Shown: positions 13,701-35,194 of the stretch, piece after piece | Numbering within the stretch: position 1 is the stretch's first letter | Layout: each line of letters begins with the position of its first letter | Origin: Paragordius varius | Lineage: Eukaryota; Nematomorpha | Direction: 5' to 3' | Length of the DNA stretch: 64,000 bases | NCBI GenBank assembly: GCA_964247055.1 | Contig: OZ176050.1 | Span: 4,278,001-4,342,000, forward strand | Program-made: the position numbers and the translations under genes | The notes under the pieces: generated by a model | Database searches by the model: none | What the model was told of the DNA's origin: nothing | The model's input: only the letters and a program-made list of their open reading frames with translations

Positions 13701-14887
13701 ATTGAGATATATCCTCTTTGAGGTTCTGTTATTGTTCACCCCCTCTCTTTTCTTTTATTTATCATTGCATAATTTGCAGGAAAAACCAGATCATGCCAAA
13801 TGTTTTAAATATTAATATACAGTTATAATTTACAGTTTAGAGTTAGTTTAACATTTTTAGGGCAAAGATACAAATTTTAATACTAATGGCTGACAATCAG
13901 GGTTGAATTGTACTTACGGGATATTCATATACCTTAAGAATTCAAGCCTTCGATAGAAAGATTTACTAGAAATCGGCAGTTTTTCAGAGTTTTAGTCTAG
14001 TCTACTATATCAAAAATTTTATTTTTAAATATTTTTATATAATAATATTTAAAGTAAATTCCATCCATCAAGTCCTAGGAAAAATCTCAACACTTAATTC
14101 ATTCCAATTAAAATATTTTTATATAAAAAATTGTTTTTAACCGTCTATTTCATCAATTATTGGTTGAGTGAAGTAAAATTGCCATAAAAAGTTTGTATGG
14201 AAATGTGGATTATTTCTACCTTTTGATTCATGTTGAGTTATGGATTTGTTAATACCTGAAATGTCAATCAAAAATCCAAAAAATATTTTTATATGTAATA
14301 TTTTATAAACTGTATTATAATTTTTATGGTAAACAACTGCTAAAAAAAATTTTCATTAATCCTCAAAAAATCGCAAATAAGCAAAAGTGTTTTTTTATTA
14401 TATTTTGGATTTGAAGATAAGTTAAAACGCTTTTTTTTGGGGTCCTAAATAGCCATTTAAGTTTAAACACACACCATATTAATTAGGTCATTTTACCAAT
14501 AATAAATTATAAAAGAATGTATACTTTATAAAATTTTAAATAAATTAACTTAGAAACCCTAACACGTTAAAACAATACCAAATTAAAGGAATTCGATTAA
14601 CTTGTTTAAGTATTAATTTATTTTGAATAATCCCAATTTTAAGAGTATAGGGGATAATTTACTTATTGTTTCCTGGTAACAGAAAATTAAGTAAGGTCCA
14701 TAACTCATGCAAATTGTTTTGAAGCGGTGTTCCAGTCTAGAGCTCATTTCGATTTAACTCAAATCTCATCCTTCGCGACAATAGAAATCGAATTCAATTT
14801 TATGAAAGCTTTGTGCCAAAGAACCCACCCGCCTCCAAAAACCCAATTTTAATTTATAAATTATTTACAATATACCTATACTTAGCC
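7746..14887. other. Gene-poor A+T-rich intergenic DNA
   Basis: No conserved coding exon recognised. An open frame at 9369-9725 (+) gives 118 codons with a hydrophobic N-terminus, but it shows no family motif and contains a good splice donor after codon 34; I do not call it a gene. Short frames at 13136-13324 (+) and 13518-13739 (-) look like chance. A (TA)n run lies at about 13003-13031. The stretch 11900-12450 is T/G-rich on the plus strand and less A-rich than its surroundings, without a recognisable product. Confidence 0.5.
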
Positions 14888-15065
14888 CAGGGGTGTCCAT
14901 CGCGCGTCCCTTCACCAAATTATCCAAATCAGTTTGACAAAGAACTAGGAAAATTATAGTAGTATTATTGTGTTCGTAAATTGAAGTAAAATTTGTTAAA
15001 TAAAATATTTTTTATTAATCCATATATTTTTCGAATGTGCCTATTCTTAGTTTTGGAGAACCCTG
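14888..15065. mobile_element. hAT-type MITE with 8-bp target duplication
   Basis: Terminal repeats CAGGGGTGTCCATC at the left and, on the other strand, CAGGGTTCTCCAAAAC at the right, the classical hAT end CAGNGGTNCCCAAAC. Flanks are ACTTAGCC and TTTTAGCC, a degenerate 8-bp target site duplication (6 of 8 identical). At 178 bp it is non-autonomous. It may be mobilised by the hAT family whose dead transposase lies at 51243-52740. Confidence 0.75.
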
Positions 15066-15073
15066 TTTTAGCC

Positions 15074-16015
15074 TTTATTAGGGGATGAAAAAAAATTCCT
15101 TTTTGATTAAAATTTTAAGTGCTTGGCATTGTATTTTATTCATATACCAGACAAAAAATAATTTATTTAAAACAATATCAGTTTTGATTTAGCTTCGGCT
15201 TATATTTTTTTCTTAAAAAGTTTACTTAAAAAATACCGAAATCAATTTGTAATTTTAATACTAAGGAACTAAAATGTTTGTCCCTTGTCTTATATTATTT
15301 AAATGAGTTAAAAGGCTTTTGGCTGAGCATTTGTGGCAATTTTAAATGATCGAAATTTAAAATAAATCGAGATATTAATATAAATAAGAAAAACAAATAG
15401 GTACAACTATTTGGGTTAAATGCTGTTTGAACAAAATAAAATTCTTTCTATTTACATATAGTAAAATTTTTATACTGTTTGCACACCTCAAATTGGTGCT
15501 GATTTTAATGGTCTTCAAAATTTTTTATTTTAAAACTCTAATTAATTAATCTTCACATTTCTCAGCCTTTGGGATTGTATCATGATTTAGCGTACCCATT
15601 TCATTATAGCACAACTTTGATTTAATAGCAATAATTTTAAATCAATTCAAAATTTAATTGATTATCATTATTTGGATTTTAACATCTACTTAAAAATTAT
15701 GTAAGTTTAAATTTTTTGATTTTATATAAAAACATTAATAAGTTTATATAGTTCATTAAGAAAGGGGCGTTGATTACCTTATTCCTTATGTATTAAGCTT
15801 CTAAATATATAAGAATTGATTGATATAATTTTATTAATTATATACACATACATATAATACTGCAATTTTGCAATGAAGCTTTTTGGATAAATCACAAACA
15901 TAAATATTTAATGAATAATCCATCATATCGTTTAAAATATATATATATTTAATTTGACACATTTTTATTTGTAAAATTGGAGCTGTACATAGCTACTTTA
16001 TTTAAATGATGTTAA
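15074..16015. other. Intergenic DNA downstream of Nkx6
   Basis: A+T-rich, no coding or repeat feature recognised. It should contain the 3' untranslated region and poly(A) site of Nkx6 (minus strand), which I could not place. Confidence 0.4.
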
Positions 16016-25199
<9,184 letters not shown>

Positions 25200-25431
25200 G
25201 CTGCCCGTGAAAAATTGGAAATTCATAATTTATAAAAATATGCTCATTAAATCTTAATTAAATTTATATTTCCTAAGCAATATCTCTAAATAAGTCTATC
25301 CAATTGGCAATAATTAGGAAAATCGCTATATTGTGTTTGAATTTTCCAGTTTTATGTTTGAAATTAAATAAATTCCTTACGAATGCCCTATGTGTTCCGC
25401 CGAACTGCGAGGCCATTTTAGGACATCCTTG
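25200..25431. mobile_element. Partial hAT-type MITE
   Basis: Right end, read on the minus strand from 25431, is CAAGGATGTCCTAAAATGGC, a hAT-like terminus; the left carries GTGCTGCCCGTGAAA and the inside CAATTGGCAATAATTAGG, shared with 5564-5770. The left terminus is not clear. The 64-codon minus-strand frame over it is not a gene. Confidence 0.5.
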
Positions 25432-27963
25432 CTCTAATCTATAAAATCTTATATAAATCGTGATCAAAACCCATCATATTTATCTGTTGTCAAGAATAGG
25501 TTTGATTCTATACGACATTTTCTTAGTTTAAATATGATTGATATGGTTTTTGAAAAATACCTAAATTTTAAAGCTACAATCAAAACATCATAATTAAAAT
25601 TATGACATGGGGACGATGAGTAATATTTTCGATAGTAAGAATAGTGACAATGTATGGATTATTTTACTTTTCACTCAATATACCATTTTTTTAGTTTTTT
25701 TTAAATTTTGTCCAAACAACATTTTTCAGGGTTTTTTGCAATTAATAATCTAAGTAAACTTACTCTCCTGTGTAATAATATTTCATTTATATCGTTGTTA
25801 TTGAAGCATGCCAAAAAAGTTAAATCTCATATATATATCTATATCATCATTGTTTAGCCCTAATTTAACTAATCTTTCTTAAATCATAATAAGTGTTAAT
25901 CTAAGACTTAAGATTGTTTTTTGATATTTTTATTGTATATTAAAGTGTTTAGTCGAAATATTTTAGCATGGGGATTTCAAGGACTCATCAATTATAAGGA
26001 TAAATTATATTTGATGATATATAAAAAAAATTACAAAATTTTGAAAAATTCCCTTCATTTACTTTTGGAAAGCGAAATCCGTTATTTTCAAATTATTCAA
26101 AAGAAAGGTCTAAATAAATGTTTAATGTTAAATAAACTGTAGTAATTAAAATGTATTTTATTGCAAATTGTTTCCAATATCAGCTCAGTACCAAGCAGGA
26201 AGTAAAAGTACATCATGTAAATTAAGCAGTTAGTTATATTGTTTAAATAAAATTAATTTGTTTTAATTATACATAAAACTATAATAAAATATAAGGAATA
26301 CATTAAATATTTGCTAAATTTAATTTTATTAGTTAAATAATAATTATACATGTTTGTGTTATTATTATCTAAAAAATCATTAAGTATTGCTTAGTATCTA
26401 AAAATGAATAAAAATCTCATTAACATTCTTACATTTTTAATATAATATAATATTCAAAATTAAATAACCATAATATTTTACCTGTTAAATCTTTTTTAAA
26501 ATAATTAAATAAACCCCAAAAAATATATTATCTCTATGACTTTTTGGGGTAATTATACATCCCAGAGTGAATTTCAAATTCGAATATCTCTATTAAGCCG
26601 AATTTAAAAATTTAGCCTTTTAGGCGCATTTTACAAAAAAAGATTTTATAAAAAAATGTAACATGGTAAAAAATCCTTATCTCGACTTTTTCACCGCCAT
26701 TTTTTTCTATAATTCTTTCGCTAAATATATATTACCTTTATAAAATACAAATAATTACTTTAGTGTTCATGCCTCGTTTCACCAGCAAAAACTTGATACA
26801 TTTTGAATACAGGCTGTTCGTTTCAACCGTGTTTGGAGTTGTCTCAATTTAAGCTGCAAAAAGTCACAAAACTGGAAAAAATGTAGGCTAGAACAATGTT
26901 GGATAATTAATTTTTAACTAAAATAACATTCAAAACATATGTGTTTATTTGCAACATTGCGTTCTGGGATATAAAACTACCCCAATATGTCAAACAGGAC
27001 AAAAAAGTAAATAGGTCATGAAGTGTTAATTTAAACTTAATGATATAATTTGAATATATATATATATATATATTAAAAATTATATTTTATGCACATAATT
27101 TGACATACAATTAAATTCTGACCATTAAACTTTCGAATGCTTCCAAATTCGGCACTCATTTTATAAATAATTTATATTGTGATATATAATTAGCCGCAAT
27201 TTATAAAAATTAATCACCCAATATGTAATTGAAAGCAGACGCAACATATAAAAAATAAATTAATATATCATCTTTTAGATATTCTTAATTTGACGACTTT
27301 CGGCAATATTTTGGCTTTGAAAATTAATTAATTAATCCAAAATTTGCATCCAAAATTGCATTTTCCAAATTTCTTTTGATGTTAAAACTTTATATTAATA
27401 CGCACATTCCTGATTATTATTGTTAGAAAGCAAAGAAAATTTAATTTGTCAAATGAAACTTTGGCGTTGTAAATAATGTTATAATATAAATTACAACGGA
27501 TGAAGATTTCCGAAAATTGTGTGTCAATAAGGTACTGATGATAATTAATTTTTTATATCTAAACACAATATGCAAACAAAATTATGTTAAAAAATTTTTT
27601 TTGTACTCAATATATTAATCAAATTTATTATTTGCGTGAAACATCAGCATTTTAGATATGATTTATAATTTATATTCTACCAAATGTCCCATTATTTAAC
27701 GACAAAACTCAACCGCGTTGCATAACTTTTGATTTAAACAAAACTTTGTTTACATTGTAAGTTTGATCAACACCTATTGGAAAAAACATGACGTCAGCAA
27801 GTATTGAAATTATTAGAATTTTAAAGCATCTAATTTTGTCGCAAATGACCTGTTTGGCGAAAGGGAGGGCGGTATTAAGCAAGGCTCGAAAATATATTTG
27901 CTATTTATTTAAAATATTTGTGGATTTGAAATTATAATGAGCCAATCTAATTATAATTTAGAA
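25432..27963. other. Gene-poor A+T-rich DNA
   Basis: No recognised coding exon or matched repeat. The frame at 25921-26142 (+) has no family motif and lysine/isoleucine bias typical of chance frames in this composition. Confidence 0.45.
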
Positions 27964-28225
27964 CAGAGGTGTCCAAACGCGGCCCCAAAAAATATTTATG
28001 CAGCTGGCAGAATATACAAAAAATATCAAAATTTTATAATAACAAAAATGCTATTTATGACATTTAAGTATATAAAATTTTCTGAACATTTTCCAAATTT
28101 TTGCAATGAACTAGCAAAGGTAATTATGATCTCGTTAATTATTTGCACCATATATTAAAAATATATTTATTAATGCCGATATATTCGAATGCGACCCGCG
28201 AAGCCATTTGTGTTCAGGACCCCTG
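27964..28225. mobile_element. hAT-type MITE with 8-bp target duplication
   Basis: Starts CAGAGGTGTCCAAACGCGGC and ends GTTCAGGACCCCTG, whose reverse is CAGGGGTCCTGAAC. Flanks ATTTAGAA and ATTTAATA are a decayed 8-bp duplication (6 of 8). GGCCCC and GCGACCCGCG near the ends are the G+C-rich subterminal blocks usual in hAT elements. 262 bp, non-autonomous. Confidence 0.78.
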
Positions 28226-28870
28226 ATTTAATAATGCCATAATTAACTCACGCCAAGACGCGGACTAATATTAAATTATCATACATGAGAAAATGTGTGA
28301 TACCAACTTAGTAAATGTAAATTGAGAAAAACCCGATTTTATAATAAATTAAAACATAGGAATTGAATTGTATTTAAAATGAGCTCATCCTTATATTTAT
28401 GGAGAGTAAGTTTAAATTATATTAAAGAGTTTCAAAACAATTTTTAACTACTTTGATTTTTGCTAAACTGAATTATTATTATTATGAACATCAAATTTGA
28501 TTTTGGTTTAATTCAACTTAATTACAAAATAATTACATGGATTTCATAATATATTTTTTTTATAAAGCAAACGTTTAGCTCTATGCATTTCATCATATAT
28601 TTGCATATCAAAAAGAATTAACCTCTGTCCATTGATAAAAGAAACTTCAAAGTAAATTGTGTCTAATTTTTTATATTCTAAATAAATTTTTACTTATTAA
28701 AGGCGACGACATAATAATAGGATATAATTAAAAATCAATGCAAACGTTTTAAATAAGCATTTGCTCATCATCCCAATTTTATGATATAAACACCTCTTAT
28801 TGGGTAAATATTTTTAAGCATATAACATAAAAATTACCAAAGTATATACAAAAAAGTTATATTCTTATTA
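28226..28870. other. A+T-rich DNA, nothing recognised
   Basis: No coding similarity, no repeat matched elsewhere in the window. Confidence 0.4.
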
Positions 28871-29050
28871 CAGTATGATTAAGTATACATAGCTAGTTTT
28901 TCATGAAATTTATATTATCAGATAGCATATACACCAAAAGAAAGTATTTTCCATATTCATTTTTTTCGTTTTTACTGATATTAGCCAATAAGGTTACTTA
29001 CTTTTTGTTGTATATGATATCTGGTATATTTTGGCTATGTACTTACACTG
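28871..29050. mobile_element. TACAGTAT MITE, intergenic copy
   Basis: Left CAGTATGATTAAGTATACAT after a TA dinucleotide; right end on the opposite strand CAGTGTAAGTACATAGCC, again followed by TA. 180 bp with TA target duplication. Related copies at 16186-16379 and 59348-59502. Confidence 0.75.
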
Positions 29051-29499
29051 TAAATTCTGAAAATATTTTATTTTTTTGATTAAAAAATTAATCATTGGTA
29101 TATCTTTTCCTGAAATTAGGGTTATCATATAAAATGCTATATATATATATATATATATATAAATTATTTGTGAATGTAATTTTGCATAAAAAACCCAAAT
29201 AATCGGTTAGATGAAGCTGTCCAAATTTTAAATCAATTTAAATTATAAGTCTTTATATTACACCCTTATGAAAGTACTTACTTAGGGTTGGGTCCTGACA
29301 GGATTTGAGTGCATTCATAAATGCATTGCTGACTGTGACAGTCATTTTTTTAAATATCGGTCAAAATTTGAATTGACCATATTTAAACTGTCCCTATTAA
29401 AGTAATATTCAACTATCATTGGATTTATTTTAAGATTTTCGTTTTACGGCATGGTTAAAAGTTTTATTTTGAGATTGTGTTCATCCAGCTGGAATTAAG

Positions 29500-31215
29500 G
29501 GATACATAAAGTGAATCATTTGTGGTCCCTTTTTAAGGAAAAATGATCAGAAATGTCTTTAACTGAACTCGTATGGCATTTTAAGTTTTTTGAAAATAGC
29601 TCCAAAACCACGCCATTTTTGTATGGCGTCTCAGTTTTAAACTGGTAGATCATTACCCACCTATATGGAAAAAGCGCTGAGTTAAATTTTCTGCTTTTAT
29701 AGGGCAAATATTTGGAATCATCTTTGATCCGATCGTCTCATAGATTATTCGAAAAAATACCTCAACACTAAATATATATGATGGCGTATTTTTAGAACAT
29801 AAAGGCCACATATTAACGGCTAGTAAAAAATGCCTGACCTTAATATCTACCTAGTTACGGGTAATATTTCTTGTTTTAATAAGCTCATATAGCTTCATAA
29901 ATTTTCTGTAAATCAGCTCCACAACGCGATTTCTATATAGTGGCACAGTTTTTGGCCGGTAGCTCCTTATCCAGGGGCAGGTATAAAAAAAGTGTTGACC
30001 AAAATATTTGCCTTTGGAATTATCATGGATTCCATATGTTACTATTAGTCTCATAGGTTTTCTGAAATTTGAAAGGCATGCTGTATCGATATGATTCCAG
30101 GTATTACCCGAATTAAGGCAAAATTTAATCGAGCGTTTTTTTGTTTTGCCCTTGGTTACGGGGCTACCAGCGTAAAACTACGGATTGATTCCATATACTC
30201 TTGTGGGATTTTCGAAAAATTGCCTCAAAACCAAAAAGTCATTCTATAGCGCATTTTTCAAGGCAGGGGCCTAATTAAGGGGTAATTTAATAAAACCGCT
30301 CTACTTAATTTTTTGCTTTTTTACGAATAATGTTTCAGCCCCTTATTAAACTTAGGTGGCCTGATAAGTTTTCGGAAAAGTAACTCCTGATATGATGGCT
30401 CAGTTTTAGGAGGGTAGCTCCATCCCAGAAGTTGATACAAAAAAAGCGCTTGATTAAAATTTTTGCCTTTTTACAGAGAATACCTGGAATCTTGATTGAT
30501 TCCATATGCTCTCATTAGTTTTTGGAAATATTGTCTTAAAACTAAAAAATCTTTCTACGTGGCGCATTTTTCCGGGCGTGCAGGGCCTAATTAATGTAAT
30601 TTTAAAAAACTGCACGACCTAAATTTTTGCCTTCTTACGGGTAATATTTAATGCACCTATTAAACTCATATGGCCTGATAGGTTTTCTAAAATTTAGCCC
30701 CAAAGGCACGCTATTTCGATATGACGGGGCAGTTTTTAGCGGGTATCCCTTACCCAGCAGTTAATGACTAAATTGCCTTTTAACCGAAAATACCTAGAAT
30801 CCTTATTGAATTTTTACAGTCTCATACCCTGGGCGAATAGATTCAGAAAATTATTTTTGTGGACTTTGTTTTTTTGAAAAAAATGGCATTTTACTACGGG
30901 GGGAGCGGGTAAAAAGAGGGCCTAAATTAAAAAAGCGAGCTCACTATGTTCGGCGCAATCGAAAAAAAGTAAAAAAAAGTTTTTTAAATCAAATGGTCCA
31001 AAACGTTTTCCGGAGAATTGTCTCGAAAACACGATTTTTGTGGACTTAGTTTTCAACAAAAACCCGTTTTTAATAGGTGGGCCCGAACTGGGCGCATAAT
31101 TCAAAAAAAGGGAAACTATTGTCCGGGCATTCATTAATGATTATATTTTTTCAACATTTGGATTTAAATGGGTCTACCGATTTTCCGGAAACAGATCACA
31201 AAGCCAGCATTTTCC
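29500..31215. repeat. Degenerate tandem array, period about 155 bp (array 1)
   Basis: A core resembling GTTTTCCGGAAAATTGCCTC followed by AAAAC recurs, strongly diverged, near 29590, 29745, 29895, 30060, 30205, 30365, 30515, 30675, 30845 and 31005. Alternate units resemble each other more (compare the pairs near 30205/30515 and 30365/30675), suggesting a two-unit higher-order repeat of about 310 bp. A related block lies inverted at 62560-63430. G+C is visibly higher than in the surroundings. Small frames over it (29516-29707, 29851-30054, 30922-31134) are not genes. Confidence 0.7.
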
Positions 31216-32619
31216 ATTTTTATAAATATATAGATAATAAATTATCTATTGGCTTAAAAATAAAGATTAGTTTAATATGATTGTCAGATAACAAAATGTT
31301 TTAACATTAATCATAACAACTTTGTTCAATTCCATTTTTTATTTGGTTTACAACATATATTTGCATATGTATCATAAATTGACTGGTTATGATTACAAAT
31401 TAACCTTTATACCACATAAATATTTGCATAAATGATGCAACTTTATTAATGAATAATTATGTTAAATGATAGTTTTATGAAAATCTTTTAGCATTATTAA
31501 AGGTTTTAGGGCTAGTAAATAATTAAAGAACGAAAAAATATTTTTCAGGAGATTTTACAGATTTTTTCCCATTAATTTATTGGATTTGCAAATTTTGTCT
31601 ATCGTATTTCTCAAATTTAGCCGTAATACATTTCTGGTTTCTTTATGGTACAGTATGTTATTAAATATTTAATTTGGTCATATGCAAAACTGTTTGTGGC
31701 TAATATTTTACAAAAGCAAAATTTATTTATTTAATCATAGAATATGAATTGTTCTGTGATATTGAATTTGTTTAAACATATTTAGTTCATTTTCAATAAA
31801 TTCATTTCAAAATAATAATATAATATATTTAAAATATATACATAATCACAAATATCAACGTAAACGTAATTTATTAACAATGTTATATTCTAATTAGTTA
31901 TAATTTATCCAAATTAGATAATATATCAAATCGTTGTCCTTTGATCTGAACAAATATGGTATATGCATAAAAATTATTAACTAAAAATAATTTGTATGTG
32001 CATATTGAATACCGCTCACTATACATTGAAATATAGGAATAGTGTGGAGCGAAATAAAAAACGTGACAAAATAAGATCATGTAAATTAATCACAAAAATG
32101 CTCAAACTAGAATATTACAATATGATAATTAGTTATTATAAATAGTATAATATCAAAGAAATAATTTTTGATGGGTAGTTGTTAATAATATATATGGTAT
32201 ATTTATACTTAGGAAATATTGAGTCAAAAATTGGCCAATATTTTCCATTATATAAACACATAAATCCATCAGTATTCAAATACATAATAAACTATCATAT
32301 GAACAAAAAAGCCGCAATACGGAAATTTAATCTAAATATTGTGTATCACCCTACCTAATTGAAAAATTTTATTTTGTCACATTCTATATTAACATTATAT
32401 TTTTCGATGATGAATATATCTAATATGAATAGTGACCAGACATTAGACCCTTGTACGTGAAAATTAAAAAAATTTGTCTATTTTATATACGATATTTTAT
32501 GGGTGGGTAGATTCGCAAATCATATTTCTGCTCTTTTAATGCAAAAAATAATAATAACATATGGAAAAAATCAAGATAATGTTGTAGCAGACTGCAGTCT
32601 ACAGAAGACATCCCTTAAA
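31216..32619. other. A+T-rich DNA, nothing recognised
   Basis: No coding match. The minus-strand frame at 31898-32080 and the plus-strand frame at 32503-32748 (which runs into the repeat at 32620) are taken as chance. Confidence 0.4.
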
Positions 32620-33680
32620 ATTAGAGTAAAAATTGAAATTATACAGACAAAACCTAACAATATAAGGACAAATATTTTTTACAAACGACATCCATACTTT
32701 GTAATAACAGTTGTTAAAATCCGTAATATAATGATAAAGGATAATTAAATACAATTAAATGAAATTATAAATAGAAATTATAAACGATATGTGAAACCCT
32801 TCGTCAATAGTAATCGCAGACTAGTTTCGTGCTTGTTAGCACTCATCAGTACGACACAACTATTTGACTTGGAGTTTTCACATATCGATTTCGTATATTT
32901 ATCCAACTTTGCAATTTTGGTATAAATGCAGTTGGTTATACGAATTTAAATTAAATTTAATGTTTATGAAAATTAAACTGAAAATTTGAAAATAAACTGA
33001 AAATTAACTCTAGGGGTGAGCCTAGATTTAGAGTATAGCTACTTAGGGATTTCATAGAAATCAATTTAATAACTAAGAAGCACTCTATTATGATAAGAAA
33101 CATAAGATAAAGATGATATTGTAATGGTATGAACGGATTATGTTTTGTAATAACAGTTGTTAAAATCCGTAATATAATGATAAAGGATAATTAAATACAA
33201 TTAAATGAAATTATAAATAGAAATTATAAACGATATGTGAAACCCTTCGTCAATAGTAATCGCAGACTAGTTTCGTGCTTGTTAGCACTCATCAGTACGA
33301 CACAACTATTTGACTTGGAGTTTTCACATATCGATTTCGTATAATTTCATTTAATTGTATTTAATTATCCTTTATCATTATATTACGGATTTTAACAACT
33401 GTTATTACAAAACATAACCAATCCGTTCATTACCATTACGACATCCATACTTTGTTAAACCTTAATTTTTGCTATGTTAACTAATTAATTATTAATTTAC
33501 ATATTTGATTGTATTACCAATATACATCTTTATTTCATACTTTGTAGTTTAAAACAATGAGTTATATTTAAACAATTCAAGCTTAAAAAAATAAGGGGTC
33601 CTTTGAAAAATATGACTTGTCTTTTATATTTTACGTTTTGTCCGTATAATTGCTGTTTTTACCATATATGTGTGTAGTAT
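32620..33680. mobile_element. Inverted-repeat element split by an insertion (outer element 1)
   Basis: The left end carries AAAATTGAAATTATACAGAC then GGACAAATATTTTTTACAAA; the right end near 33600-33665 carries the inverted form (GACTTGTC, TACGTTTTGTCCGTATAATT). The same layout occurs at 35195-35650 (outer element 2), which lacks this insertion and so shows the empty site. A partial copy of the right end lies at about 55280-55345, just before the first PNP exon. Confidence 0.7.
32703..33456. mobile_element. Composite palindromic insertion inside outer element 1
   Basis: Flanked by an 18-bp direct repeat ACGACATCCATACTTTGT (at about 32685-32702 and 33439-33456). It holds a partial copy (32703-32930) and a whole inverted-repeat unit (about 33120-33437) of one family: arms of about 95 bp containing AATAACAGTTGTTAAAATCC around a core with the hairpin GTGCTTGTTAGCAC. 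A third, half copy is at 53340-53490. No coding capacity. Confidence 0.7.
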
Positions 33681-34134
33681 ATATGATTTCTGAGATATCG
33701 TAGAATTCGCCCTTATTAAAATAAATATAATATATATATATAATATATATAAAAACTTAAATTTGCTAAAAATATTTTTTAATTTATTATACGCGGCTTT
33801 AAAAATAATTATTAACCCTTATTTATACGGAATATTTATACACTAAAATGAGAAATGAAAAATTATAGTTTAAAAAGCCTCTATTTCTTAATTATCAACT
33901 CTGGGCAAATTAGGTGGTCTACAAGCCTATATGAGTTGATTAATAACATGTTACCAGCATTTATCTTTAAATCGCAATATAATATATTGCATACATTTTT
34001 AGTTTTCATTCAATATTTGCGTAATTTTGCCATTTGACCTATATGAATGAATATCTTTGATATATAAATTATTATGTTTCACAAAAAAATAATTGTTTTA
34101 TTATACATGAAGTAGAATTTAGTGGCTATAAAAT

Positions 34135-34860
34135 TCAACAAATATCCATAAATGCAGTACCATTACTCCACAATACAATAGTAGTTTTTGAGTGATTCGT
34201 CGTTTTTAATACTGAAGCATAAAAGTTAAAATACTCGATATGTTTGGTCGGTTTTAAGTTTGTGAATAGGTTAACAATGATTGCGATTGGATTATCTCGT
34301 AAATCCAAATGTGTCAGCAGGACTAAGGTATCAAATATATTTGATGATAGATACCGTATTCTATTGTGAACAAACAACAGGTGTTTGATATACAGTACGG
34401 TGGTAATGTTTGGAAATGCCCAAACATGTTCAACTCGATTAAAAGATATATCTACTGTAATAATTGGGGGTCGGGTTAAAAATATTTTTTTTACCCCATT
34501 ACCAGCAATTTCAATACTGTTGCTTTTGATAAAATGTACAAACTTTACGCCATAATTATGGATAGTTAAGGTTTTTCGATTGATTTTTATATATCGACAT
34601 TTGCGAATATCACGGTTAATTTTGGCATTTTTTCGAGCCCGTAGGATGTAAAGTTCATTTTCTTCTAATGCCAATTTTTTGGGTGCAATCGAAAAAAGGG
34701 TATCCCATTTAATATTTTCTTCGTTTGGACCATTTATTTGTTGATAATTTGGGAATTTATATTTCTCAATATTAACCATGTGAGACCAAAGTATGAATAT
34801 AATTGTTAAAATGCAACATGCTCCAGATATTTTGCATAAACAATCACTACCCCATAACAT
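34135..34860 (-). CDS. Single-exon leucine-rich repeat protein with N-terminal membrane segment
   Basis: An uninterrupted 241-codon frame from ATG at 34860. Residues about 11-29 (ISGACCILTIIFILWSHMV) form a hydrophobic segment that could be a signal peptide or type II anchor. From about residue 125 the sequence fits LRR units: ITVDISFNRVEHVWAF, IKHLLFVHNRIRYLSSNIF and LTHLDLRDNPIAII, with the L-x-x-L-x-L-x-x-N-x-I consensus. No C-terminal cysteine cap, TIR or kinase domain is seen, and the protein ends soon after the last repeat, so it may be short or continue in an unrecognised exon. N-glycosylation sites near the C-terminus fit extracellular exposure. Function is unknown; LRR ectodomains usually bind proteins. 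It lies about 1.7 kb downstream of the TMEM245 stop, same strand. Confidence 0.6.
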   Translation of the reverse strand: MLWGSDCLCKISGACCILTIIFILWSHMVNIEKYKFPNYQQINGPNEENIKWDTLFSIAPKKLALEENELYILRARKNAKINRDIRKCRYIKINRKTLTIHNYGVKFVHFIKSNSIEIAGNGVKKIFLTRPPIITVDISFNRVEHVWAFPNITTVLYIKHLLFVHNRIRYLSSNIFDTLVLLTHLDLRDNPIAIIVNLFTNLKPTKHIEYFNFYASVLKTTNHSKTTIVLWSNGTAFMDIC

Positions 34861-35194
34861 AAAACGACGGATTCTTGAGAAATTTAATTATGGACATGTA
34901 TATAAGTTAGCTGTTTAGGTAAAAAAATATACCGAAAAAAATTCAAACATAACTAATTAAAACATTTGAACAAAGCATTTTTGATTGTTATAACATTTAG
35001 TGTGCCTAAAAACTGTGGCAGTCTATTTTGACGTGTACCTTGTATTTAAATTTATCCTTTCAAAGATATTTGTAGAAGATATTTATGAAACTCAAATAGT
35101 AATAAAATTATTTTCAAAAAATCATGGCCAATTTTCAGAAACGGTTGTCATTTTCAACGGTTTTTGTTATAAAAATCGAACCGGTTTTAAATAG

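Noticed and set aside
32810-33300. Hairpin GTGCTTGTTAGCAC units as possible CRISPR or tRNA-like sequences
   Set aside because: Only three copies, irregular spacing, no spacers, and no box A/B or cloverleaf; they are the cores of a palindromic repeat.
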